Below are positions 12,301-22,100 of a stretch of 64,000 nt of DNA, piece by piece. Location: NCBI GenBank assembly GCA_933822405.4, contig CAKOGP040000779.1, forward strand, positions 324,291 through 388,290, in the 5' to 3' direction. This DNA is from Cylindrotheca closterium. Taxonomy: Eukaryota; Bacillariophyta; Bacillariophyceae; Bacillariales; Bacillariaceae. How positions within the stretch are numbered: the stretch's first letter is position 1; each line of letters begins with the position of its first letter. The translations under genes and the position numbers were made by a program. Under the pieces are notes generated by a model. The model searched no databases and was not told the origin of the DNA. It saw nothing but the letters and a program-made list of their open reading frames with translations.

Positions 12301-12938
12301 GACAGTGACGGAGAGGAGGTGTCGGAAGATGAAAGTAGTTCGGAAAGTCCCGAGGAGGAGTCGGAGGAGGATCGGCCTGAACCATCGCGCCGCAAGTCGG
12401 GACAGCAACGAAAACTGGCACACAGGAGCATGGGTGACACGGGGAATAAGGGTGGTACTCCGCTTCCTGGTAGAGTCAGTGATTTGCTAGGACTAACNNN
12501 NNNNNNNATCGGCCTGAACCATCGCGCCGCAAGTCGGGACAGCAACGAAAACTGGCACACAGGAGCATGGGTGACACGGGGAATAAGGGTGGTACTCCGC
12601 TTCCTGGTAGAGTCAGTGATTTGCTAGGACTAACCAAAAAGGAAATAATCGATCGTTTGAAGCTTGCAGAGGAAGATAAGTCAACTCTGGAGTCTCAATT
12701 GAAGAAAGCACGCAGCGATGTCCAGGCCACAAGATTTGAAAATAAGCTGTTGACTGATGTGACTCGAGACTTGAAAAGGGGAATTGATACAGTTCGAGAA
12801 TCTCATACGACGGCCATGATGGAAGAACGGGCTCAGAGTGTACAGGAATCGAAACGGCGCAAATTGGCCGAAGACCGACTCGAAAAAGCAAGACAGCTGA
12901 TTCCACCTGAGCTCTATGATGAGTCCATTTTCTCATAA
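9337..12938 (+). CDS. Nine-repeat helicase-associated (HA) domain protein, interrupted by an assembly gap
   Basis: The open frame starts at 9337 and runs through nine HA units. Each begins W-(E/D)-xx-F-xx-L, passes through NGAYV and a WVxxQRxxYRLKQ core, and ends with KLESIGFLWE. Unit starts are near residues 12, 115, 230, 322, 413, 511, 664, 780 and 887. Units are separated by Ser/Glu/Asp-rich linkers. Ten Ns at 12498-12507 break the frame. The 127 bases before them are repeated exactly after them, and counting that stretch once restores one frame to the stop at 12938, about 1154 residues with a C-terminal coiled coil. There is no helicase motor. HA domains (PF03457) are small helical units often attached to helicases; nucleic-acid binding is plausible but unproven here. 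A seven-repeat relative starts at 15304. Confidence 0.85.
12371..12634. repeat. Assembly gap flanked by an exact 127-bp duplication
   Basis: Bases 12371-12497 and 12508-12634 are identical and flank ten Ns. This is what results when two overlapping contigs are placed end to end without being merged. Removing one copy plus the Ns (137 bases) restores the reading frame of the HA gene, which supports an artefact and not a biological duplication. Confidence 0.9.
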
Positions 12939-13986
12939 ACACTGACATGTAATGCTAATGCTCTACAAGTGCGTCTTATTTTTCACGTTTCGATGGATTC
13001 AAGATGATATGTTTTCCATGCATAGCATGGCAGTACCGGTACCAGTATTTTTTTATGCCAACGTTACTCATAAATTCTCGATCTCGTTCTGCAAACATCA
13101 TTCGACTGATGCGATTCATTGAACTGCCGAACAAGATTGAGATGGTGTACTTGGATCCATGTTATAAAAATTTGTCATGGAGTAGTAAGCACTATTAGGT
13201 GATTGTATGCCCTCAAGCTTGGCCACCGGAAGTAGATCCAGAATGAGCGGTTTTTGAGCTTGTCGTGGTAGCCAACTCGATCATAGGAGTTCAACACTGA
13301 AAATACCATTTTTCAAGTGTTGTCAAAATAAGATCCAAATACACCATCAAGCTCACTTACAAATACCGAATAATGTATCCAGAAGCCAGAATCGAAAATA
13401 GGTCGTCGAAGGTACAATATTCCCTGCATCTTGGCGTCAAATTGCCTCTTCCGTAGAGCCGGTCACTTCGACAATTATTTGTACTCTTATTCGCCAAATT
13501 TAGCCACAGAGGATCCAAATACACCTTCTGGAGAGTCATCTTTTCAGTTCTCGTCTCAAATTCTTTTTGAGCAGTCTTAGTTAGTTCGGCTTGTCGATTC
13601 ACACAATAGCTCCTTGGTCAACTTACTTGCACCATATACCTACCAATCCTGCTTGCCATGTGATTTTTATTAGGAATCTTGTTCGCGATTTTCCCTCTGT
13701 ATGACGATGGTCGAATGGTTTTGAGAACCGTCATCTTGAACAAAGAAACTCGTCTCGAAATCGTTCTTAGTTAGTTCGGCATGTCGATTCAAACATTAGT
13801 ACCCTCCTGGTCAACTTCCTTGCAAGTTGTTTGACTGAAAAAGACCCAAACACCGCGCCAGAATGAAAACAAGCCTCCTCCTTGGTACATCTCCACGGAA
13901 ATCCACGTAGAATGCCACGGAAAATCACAAGAAGCCAGCCAATGATGAAATATATAAGACCATCATTATAAAATCACAGCAATATC
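12939..13986. other. Intergenic region with degenerate repeats
   Basis: This is 1048 bases between the HA gene and the GCR1_C-like gene. It holds a palindromic TACCGGTA-type motif at 13033-13043, an imperfect direct repeat (13574-13632 and 13764-13824), and two copies of a short GATCCAAATACACC string (13332, 13512). A minus-strand frame at 13357-13602 contains VYLDPLWLNLANK, and a plus-strand frame near 13140 contains MVYLDPCYKNLSW. The two are similar and inverted relative to each other, which looks like the remains of a duplicated or mobile sequence. Confidence 0.4.
13574..13824. repeat. Imperfect direct repeat, about 60 bp, 190 bp apart
   Basis: Both copies share CTTAGTTAGTTCGGC followed by TGTCGATTC and end with GGTCAACTT...CTTGCA. 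They differ by several substitutions and a small insertion. The offset between matching bases is 190. This looks like an old tandem duplication in non-coding sequence. Confidence 0.6.
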
Positions 13987-14901
13987 ATGGCAACCAACAA
14001 AAGGACAAGAATTCAAACAGGCCACAATGAGCCATCAGACAGACACCGCAAGAAACAATGCAATACCTTATTCCTGGTAAGTTACTTCCCTGTACTGTAC
14101 TATTTGATTGTTGATTGTTGCTTTACCTTGTTTTCCAACACCCCTTTTTCTAAGGAAAACCACACAGAGACAATGCGACGGGAATTGCCGCATGCTGTTG
14201 AAGTGCAAACTGTCACCGTCGACACTGTGCTTCCCGTTATCATAGAGCGTCTCATCAGCCTGGAGCAGGCCGTTGAGCAAACCACAAAAGAGGTGAAGGA
14301 AGCGAAACTGGAAATAATTGAGTTAATTAACAATTTGAAGGAGACGATCCCGGCGATGATGCGGGAGACGATGCTCGAAGTATGGCAGTCGATATTCAGC
14401 GGAATGGCAACGACAATCGGAGATATGCGGAGTGCTGCAGCTGCTGGAGCTACCGCACCACCCCCACCACCAGCAATGCAACAACAAACTATTCCGGCGG
14501 CGGCTGCGAATCTCCTGGTGCTGACGGAACGAATTCGCACTTTCACCTTTCAATCGCAACACAACAGTCTAAAAGGTCTGTGGGACGAATGGCACGGCCT
14601 GGGAAACTACCAGGACCTGCCCATTGCTGGAGGGGTTGCCGCTTTGGAGGAGTTGCACGGCGCAAAATGGAGAAACACAAGAACAAACATACAACAACGC
14701 GTCTCAAGACAAGGCAAGATTTGTCTTGGGATTAAAAAGAAGTCTGAGGCCGAATCCAAGTCGATCGACTCGGTTTGCAACGAATGGAATCGAAAGTATG
14801 CGATGGAGCTCAACAAAAACATGAGAAGGTTCGTGGAGTTCTTGCAAGAGGAGAATTGGATTCCAGTTCCTACAAGACGCGGACGAAGATCAGATACTTA
14901 G
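13987..14901 (+). CDS. GCR1_C-like DNA-binding domain protein
   Basis: The frame is open for 304 codons, but a 78-base in-frame intron (14077-14154, GTAAGT...TAAG) is likely and leaves 278 residues in two exons. Residues 1-20 are basic. The middle has a helical, coiled-coil-like stretch (LEQAVEQTTKEVKEAKLEI) and an Ala/Pro linker. The C-terminal part reads LWDEWHGLGNY, GGVAALEELHGAKWR and then a basic helix. This matches the layout of the GCR1_C domain (PF12550), a fungal transcription-activator fold also found in proteins derived from Crypton elements. It lies between two HA-repeat genes. It may be a transcription factor or a domesticated transposon protein; the domain assignment is by pattern only. 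Confidence 0.6.
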   Translation: MATNKRTRIQTGHNEPSDRHRKKQCNTLFLVSYFPVLYYLIVDCCFTLFSNTPFSKENHTETMRRELPHAVEVQTVTVDTVLPVIIERLISLEQAVEQTTKEVKEAKLEIIELINNLKETIPAMMRETMLEVWQSIFSGMATTIGDMRSAAAAGATAPPPPPAMQQQTIPAAAANLLVLTERIRTFTFQSQHNSLKGLWDEWHGLGNYQDLPIAGGVAALEELHGAKWRNTRTNIQQRVSRQGKICLGIKKKSEAESKSIDSVCNEWNRKYAMELNKNMRRFVEFLQEENWIPVPTRRGRRSDT

Positions 14902-15303
14902 ATAGCATTGCTTACATAATTGCTTACATAATCTATTACAATACTGCATATTCTTATCTATTAGAATCCAGCATTTTAGCGAGTTTGAAGAACTTTATCA
15001 TGGTGAAAAGGCAATCCTTGTGCCATTGTCGTGTGTTTTAGAGAAAACTCTTTTGAAGTTGAGACCACGAAATCGTCCCCTCTACTATAGTATCTTTGTC
15101 CTCCCCTCAATAATGTCCCTCGTATCATCGTGCGCGTATATATATCCTGGTCTTCAATTATTTTATCTGCACCGCGCGCATGCGATCTTTGCGATGGTGT
15201 CAAAAATCTACATACATAGTATAGTATCGTGTATCTTTTTTGGCACATGAATAAAAGAACAATAACACTGCCAAAGGATATATAACGATCCATTCAAGAT
15301 CAA
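14902..15303. other. Intergenic region, no gene seen
   Basis: These 402 bases are AT-rich near the upstream stop, with repeated TTGCTTACATAA (about 14910-14930), and contain no supported coding frame. The region presumably carries the 3' end of the GCR1_C-like gene and the promoter of the second HA gene. Confidence 0.4.
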
Positions 15304-18300
15304 ATGACTGACAAAACAGATACAAATATCTTTTCAGATTCTGCTGAGGGATCACAGGAAAATTTCTCGGATGCCGACTTGAATGACAACAATAATGATG
15401 ATGATGCATCATTAAATGAGGAATCAGATGAATCTTGGGAGGGTCATTTTGAAGAACTGAAACGTCACATGAACACGCATTATCCCGACGGTGGCTTTGT
15501 TCTGTGCTGCAAATGTGAAAAGGTGCTTGGTGATTGGGTCGCAGGGCAGCGTTATCGGTACGTCATAAAAGAACTTGAGCTGGAACGGATTGCAAAGCTC
15601 GAGGTCCTTGGCTTCATGTGGGAAGACAGCAGCCTTCTTCTTGCTGAGGAATCTGAAGCGGAAGAGTCTGTTTCGTCTACAACAGCAATCGCCGGAAGAC
15701 CCGAAAAACCGTATCTGGAAGTGGAACCAAAAGGCGAGAATGCTCCAGATGCCAAATCAAATGAGAAGAATGATCATTCGGATGACGAATCAAGAGAAGA
15801 GAGTGATTCCAATTCCGGAGCTGACGCCGTGACCTATACTGAATGGGATAGGCGCTTCATGGAGTTGGAGCGTCACATGAATTATGCGTACGCGGATGGT
15901 GGTTACGTTGTGGCTGCAAACTGCCCACAACCGCTGCGAAGTTGGATATTACACCAACGATATCATCATCAGGAAATGATGGCTGGAAGACCACACAATA
16001 TGACAGCTGAGAATATCCGAAGACTTGAAAGGATTGGCTTTCGGTGGGAGCAGGACGAGCCCACAGAGAAAGACCAAAAAGAAAGTTTATCAAAAACAAA
16101 AGCGAAGGGGCGGACTCAATGGGATACCTACTTCGAGAAACTGAAAGGTTTCATGAAGAAACACGACATTTATAAGACTGGCGGTTTTGTCGATGCTACA
16201 CGGTGCGAAAAAGGCTTCTCGAATTGGGTCATCAAGCAGCGGGACGACTGTAGACTGAAAACGCTCGGAAGAGACTCTGACATAACCGACGAGCAGGCTG
16301 AGAAGCTGGAGAGTATTGGGTTTCATTGGAGCAAGCAATGCGATCGCAATGGTTTTGAGCCGAACAGTGATGGGAGTCCAGAATGTAGAATTGCCCACAA
16401 ACGAACAATTCCGCAGCCATCTGATGATGCTGCCCCAAAACGACAGAAGGTCGCATGGCAACCAAAAAGGGCTAGGAGAAAGGTTGGCGGCAAGATCTCA
16501 TGGGATGAGCACTTTGAGAATCTCAAGCAAAAGATGAAGATTCACTGCCCAAATGGCGGCTATTACGCACCTCATTGGACCGACAAAAAGTTCTATGCTT
16601 GGATGGGTAATCAACGTAACCATTATTGGAAAAAAATAAATGGAGAGGAATCTCCAATGAAAGATGAACATATCGCAAAGTTCAGAAGCATTGGCTTTGT
16701 TTTCGAGGATCAGAATACCGAGAAAACCAAAAAATTGCAACAATTGGACGATGGTGACGATGATTCTGCTCTAAGCGATAGCGAAGCATCAGAATCGAGT
16801 GACGAGGAAGATCAATTTGGCGTTCATACCCACAGCAGCTTGGCAAGACGAAAATCGGCCACCGGTAGTAGCAGCCAAACGCGAAAGGTGGATCCTGCTT
16901 CGAATTCCAGAGCCCACGAGTCTCATGACAGCCAACGAATCCCATGGGAGGTGAGCTTTCAAAAGCTCGACCACTATATGAAGAAAAATTATCCCAATGG
17001 AGGTTTTGTACGATCTACAAAGTCTGACATGAGGCTTTCCCAGTGGATCAGGAATCAGCGAAAGGAATACAGCAAAGGTCGCCGGGGATATTACAGTCCT
17101 CTCAACAAGGACCGAATTCGAAAAATGGAGAGTCTTGGATTCCTTTGGTCAGTACAAGAGGAACGCAACCACAATTTACAACAGGAGGCTGCGCAAAGCA
17201 ACAAGCCAAAACGTTTGCCACGAAATGGTGAAATTCCCTGGGATACACACTATGCAATGCTTGTTCGCTTCATGGAGAAAGACTATCCAAACGGTGGCTA
17301 TGTAACACCCCCGCCACAGTCGGACGCCAGGTATGGCCGGTTCAGCAGATGGGTCTCTACGCAACGCACCCAATATCGCAGACGAGCTGCCTCGAAGCGT
17401 TCCAATCTCACGGACGACCGAGTGAAAAAGTTGGAGCGGCTTGGATTTCTTTGGGAGCCGGAAGAGGAACAGGGGCAGCAAACACCAAAAAACAGAAGGA
17501 ACGATGTGGTGGAGACAGAGGATTCGGATCACCCGGAAGATGAGGAATTCGAATCATCATCATCGTCCAAGCATAACACTGTGCGTGGCCAAACATCCTG
17601 GGATACACACTATGAAATACTTGTGCGCTTTATGCATAAATATTATCCAAAAGGTGGATATATAAAACCCCCGCCAAAGTCGGACACCAGATATGGCAGG
17701 TTTAGTAGTTGGGTCCATGAACAACGCTCTCAATATAAGCGTTCCGGTCTCGCGGACTATCGAGTGGAGAAGATGGAGCGGCTTGGATTTTTGTGGGAAC
17801 CGGAACAACCACCACCAAAGAGAAGGAACATCGAGGCGGAGTCAGAAGACTCGGATTGTCCGGGAGGAGAGGAATTCGAATCATATTCCAGGCGTCAAAT
17901 GTTAGACGACTCTTCCGCCCTCTCCTCAGAAGACGAAGACGATAATGCTGATTCTGAACTTGACGATAGCAATGAAGAGGATCATGAAACTGGTCGTCAT
18001 AGTCGCATTGGCTTGGCAAGGCGAACATTGACCGCTAGTACGAGCAGTAGTAGTAGTGGTAGTAGAACACGACGAGTGGACCGTCCTGGTGATCCGCTTG
18101 GCTACAGTGACGAGGAGGACGAGGAGGACGAGGATGAAGAAATTGGTCGACATAGCAGTTTGGCAGCACGAACAGGAGCTAGGACACAAAGAGTGGACCG
18201 TCCTGCTCCAAACAATTTGAGTGGTGGCTACGAGTCTCTGGACAAGAGACAACTTGTGCACCTGTTCAAGAGTCAACTAAATCACGTGGAACTACTGAGA

Positions 18301-18771
18301 AAGGAGACTGCAAAGTTGCAATCCGAGTTGCAACAACAGCAGCAACAACAACAAGCAATAGCAGTGGTGACGCCGACCAAGCATGATCGTAGAGAACAAG
18401 AATCCAAACGAGAATCTAAAAAGTACAAGGCCAGACTGGTGAAGCAGAAAGAAAAGAATCAGCGTTTGCAGGGAGAGATTCAAGATTTGAAACGTGATCG
18501 TCAAGAGTCGTTGCAAAAGAATGCCCGTCTACGTCATAAGCACAAAGAAAGGAAACAGTCTTTGAAGGGAACGATTCGAGATTTGAAAGATGATAACAAA
18601 AAGTTGGCAGAAAAGAATATGCATCTAACACAATGCAATGACAATCTTCGACAATCACACGTGACGGCCATGGTTGAGGAACGAACCAACCTTCAACGCG
18701 AAACCAGGAAACGAAAATTGGCTGAAAACCGCCTCGAAGAGGCCAAGAAGCGGATTCCGATGGAATGGTAG
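15304..18771 (+). CDS. Seven-repeat helicase-associated (HA) domain protein with C-terminal coiled coil
   Basis: A single 1155-residue frame without introns. Seven HA units start near residues 44, 180, 272, 399, 547, 645 and 766, each with the W...F..L..HM...YP-GG-Y/F-V...W...QR pattern and a closing LE-x-IGF/LGF-x-W. Linkers are acidic and Ser-rich. Residues about 835-980 are low-complexity Ser/Glu/Asp with RRVDRPG repeats. Residues about 990-1145 form a Gln/Lys-rich coiled coil. The last 40 residues (SHVTAMVEERTN, then RKRKLAENRLEEA) match the tail of the nine-repeat protein at 9337, so the two are paralogues. No motor or catalytic domain is present. The highly charged composition suggests a nuclear or nucleic-acid-associated role, which is inference. 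Confidence 0.85.
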   Translation: MTDKTDTNIFSDSAEGSQENFSDADLNDNNNDDDASLNEESDESWEGHFEELKRHMNTHYPDGGFVLCCKCEKVLGDWVAGQRYRYVIKELELERIAKLEVLGFMWEDSSLLLAEESEAEESVSSTTAIAGRPEKPYLEVEPKGENAPDAKSNEKNDHSDDESREESDSNSGADAVTYTEWDRRFMELERHMNYAYADGGYVVAANCPQPLRSWILHQRYHHQEMMAGRPHNMTAENIRRLERIGFRWEQDEPTEKDQKESLSKTKAKGRTQWDTYFEKLKGFMKKHDIYKTGGFVDATRCEKGFSNWVIKQRDDCRLKTLGRDSDITDEQAEKLESIGFHWSKQCDRNGFEPNSDGSPECRIAHKRTIPQPSDDAAPKRQKVAWQPKRARRKVGGKISWDEHFENLKQKMKIHCPNGGYYAPHWTDKKFYAWMGNQRNHYWKKINGEESPMKDEHIAKFRSIGFVFEDQNTEKTKKLQQLDDGDDDSALSDSEASESSDEEDQFGVHTHSSLARRKSATGSSSQTRKVDPASNSRAHESHDSQRIPWEVSFQKLDHYMKKNYPNGGFVRSTKSDMRLSQWIRNQRKEYSKGRRGYYSPLNKDRIRKMESLGFLWSVQEERNHNLQQEAAQSNKPKRLPRNGEIPWDTHYAMLVRFMEKDYPNGGYVTPPPQSDARYGRFSRWVSTQRTQYRRRAASKRSNLTDDRVKKLERLGFLWEPEEEQGQQTPKNRRNDVVETEDSDHPEDEEFESSSSSKHNTVRGQTSWDTHYEILVRFMHKYYPKGGYIKPPPKSDTRYGRFSSWVHEQRSQYKRSGLADYRVEKMERLGFLWEPEQPPPKRRNIEAESEDSDCPGGEEFESYSRRQMLDDSSALSSEDEDDNADSELDDSNEEDHETGRHSRIGLARRTLTASTSSSSSGSRTRRVDRPGDPLGYSDEEDEEDEDEEIGRHSSLAARTGARTQRVDRPAPNNLSGGYESLDKRQLVHLFKSQLNHVELLRKETAKLQSELQQQQQQQQAIAVVTPTKHDRREQESKRESKKYKARLVKQKEKNQRLQGEIQDLKRDRQESLQKNARLRHKHKERKQSLKGTIRDLKDDNKKLAEKNMHLTQCNDNLRQSHVTAMVEERTNLQRETRKRKLAENRLEEAKKRIPMEW

Positions 18772-19134
18772 GATGCCTGTTTCCGTTAGATCATTATACA
18801 CTTTTTATATAGTATAAAATACATTATTTATTGGACAATAATCTACTCTACACTGTAGTTGCACTCCATCCATCCAGCGTCATACAGTACTGTAGTGTCG
18901 CGCCATTTTTTGGAATTCCACAAAAATCAATGCCGGCACGCGTGCGAAATGTCGGACACACGCAGCTATAGTACGCAGGAATGAACCATGCAATAACGAA
19001 ATTGAAAATATCGAATGAATCCATCCATCGTCCATATCGCTCCTCTGAACATTTTGAACACACTGTAAATTAGAGTAGCCATTGCCCCTTTCCTCGCTCC
19101 TAATCCGTCATTCACTCCATATAAAAACTATACA
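18772..19134. other. Intergenic region, no gene seen
   Basis: These 363 bases lie between the second HA gene and the GTPase gene. There is an AT-rich patch (TATATAGTATAAAATACATTA near 18807-18830) just after the upstream stop and no coding frame that can be supported. Confidence 0.4.
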
Positions 19135-22100
19135 ATGAAGACGACAAGAGAGTTTGTCTTTGAATCACTGGGTGAAGGAGCCTACGTGGAAGTCTCGTGC
19201 CACGATACGCTGGCGAAGGTGCGGGAGTTGATTTTGGAGGAATTGGACCCAGAACAGCTTTGCGACAACGATTTTGTCTTCAAGGTCAATGGGAGCATTC
19301 GTATCTCGACCAAGCAAGAAGGGAGCAGAAAGGCCTTTGCCTTGCTGGACGCCAAGGCCAAGGTGGAACTCGTTCCCAAAAGCATCAAGCGAAAATGTAA
19401 GGAACCGCACCTCGACGGTGATTCTTCCACAGCGTCATCATCCGTTTCAGAAGCAAAGCGAAGAAAACAAAACACCGACGCCACAGTTACACCTTTGAAC
19501 CAAGATACGAAACCATTAGGAGACAAGCGCAACAATGGTGCATCATCCGATACTAGACTAGATCCTATGCAGTTGGATGAAAGGTTTTCCACATCATCAT
19601 CATCGTCATCATCATCATCGTCGTCGTCCTCATCTCATGGTCATGAAACGAGATTGCAATCATTGAATACACCACAGCACCACCGACAACAAGAGGCATC
19701 CAAAAAAAATTATAATAATAAAGATAGTGACGACGAGGACTACATTTCATCACCGGAAGGATCGACAGCGGAAGCCAAGCCCAACAGCAGACCACAGGAA
19801 ATAAAGAAACGATCATCATCTCGAAATACTGAAGATGCTGTTGAGGACAATGGTAATGCTGGTGTGAATGATGATTTTGGTATTGACGATAATGATTTTG
19901 ATTATGTTGATGATGCCGAGGACGAATTGCTCCAAGTGATTGAAACCACCAATCCTCACCAAATCGCAGACGAGGCAAAGGAAAAGAGTGCCGACGTATT
20001 GGACAAGCTTGCCTCCATTCTGCAGGAGAATCCTCTCTTTTGTTCGCAAGTCCGTCGAAAGGATTGGCTGGACGAAATTCAGGAGCTCAAGGATTCTGAG
20101 GCTCCAAGGACAGTTTTTGGAGTATTGGGAAATACAGGAGTGTAAGTTTTGGTGACGCTGGAAAGAATCTTGTATATTGATTATGTTGCTTTGTAAATAT
20201 CATTGATTGTACTGACCTCATTTCAAACTGATCCTACGAATCCAGTGGGAAATCGTCCCTCTTGAATGCCATTCTAGATGAAGCAGCCGTCCTTCCTACT
20301 TCAGGTAGTCGTGGATGCACGGCAGCAGTAGTGGAATTGGTCTATCATTCGGAACTCGACGCGGAAGATGATGGCAGTACTCCACAGAGAACGGTTCCAG
20401 TCTATCAAGGATCCGTCGAATTCATGACGCTGGAGGACTGGAAGAAGGAACTCAAGATTTTGGTGGAAGAATGTTCCACACAAGAAAAGACAATCTATGT
20501 ACGACCTCCGGATGAAACGAACGCTGCTGCAGCAGCTGCGGCATGGCAAAAGATTGAACAAGTCTACGGTAGGGATAGCATGAAGGACTACCACGGAAAG
20601 CATTCGGATTATGTCTTTACGCGATTGGCCAACAATCCTCGCGTCCGAGTCATGCTGACATCTTCAACTCCTGGACAAGCGTACAATGTGATCAAAGTTC
20701 AAGTAGGAGAGTCGGTGGTTGGGTCCGAAGAAGCCAAGGACTTTTTGAAACCAGCCAGCGAGATGAGTCGCAGGGTCCGCCGCAAAAAGGACAAATTGGC
20801 ACAAAACTTTCGCAAGCAAATCAATTCGTACGTCTACCGCAAAGGCAATGGCTCGGAACCACAAACCTGGCCATTGATTCGCAAAGTGCAGCTGAAAGGA
20901 CCATGGTCCGTCTTGAATACGGGGGCGGTGCTGGTCGATTTGCCGGGTGTCCGTGACAGCAATGCAGCCCGCGCCAAGGTGGCCCAAAATTATCTGCAGA
21001 ATTGCAATCAGATTGCCATTGTCGCGCCCATCAAACGGGCTGTGGACGATGGGACCGCCAAGGAATTGTTGGGCGAACAATTCAAGAGGCGACTACTAAT
21101 GGACGGTCAGTATGGAAATGTATTCTTTATTTGTACCCAAACCGATGATTTGGAGGCCACAGAAACCATGCGAGATCATGCAGATGTTGCTCAGCAAGTA
21201 CCAGGGAGATGGGAGAAGATGGAAGAGCTTGCCAATTCCATTTCGATGATTGAGAACGAGCTGAATGATCTAAAAGAGGAAGAAGACGAGCTGAAGAGTA
21301 AAGTTGAGGAGCTGAAAGAGCAGTGCAAGGAAGCAAAAGCAGACTGGGACGAGGGAGAAAAGGAACAAGCCGATGAAGAAACCATGGATAATCTAAAGGC
21401 TGTTGTCGATTCGCAAGAGGCGTCGCTCCAACAGGCGCAGCACGATGCCTCCAGTTGGGCGGAACGAAATGAGCAAATAATGGACAAACTTCAAGCCAAA
21501 TGCGAGAGAATGCAGAAGAAACTCAAGCCCATGTGTGCTAATGTTCGCAATGAGTACAGCAAGTCGTGTCTTCAGGAAGATTTTCGCAACGGCCTGAAAG
21601 CCTTGTACAACAACGATGATGGCGACGGAGACAATGCTGCTGCCGCTGCTTCAAGAAATAAGACTCAAAATGTGCTGCCCGATGACTACAACATGGATGT
21701 CTTTTGCATTTCGTCGAACGATTATCTCAAGCTCATGGGAATCAAAAGCAATAATGATGGTCAGGCAAACACCTTCTCTTGTCAACGCGATACCCAGATT
21801 CCTCAATTGCGATCTTTTGTCCATGAGACCACTGCAAGATTTTGGTACGCAAATGTCTTGATTGCTTACGTGAATTACCAATACCTTTTGAGTGCCTGCA
21901 TGTTCTGATACCTTTTCCTTCTTCTTGTTTACAGTGAGACACATGCAAAGTCTTTTGTCGAAAATACAAACGATATTCTTGATAGAATGAAGCTGTTGGC
22001 AACCGATGCATCGAGTGTCCCGACGGGACGAACTGCTTACAAGATGAAGTCTCAGTTCGAGGCAGTAATGAAGGTGCTCGATGAAAAGCTGAAACCAGTG

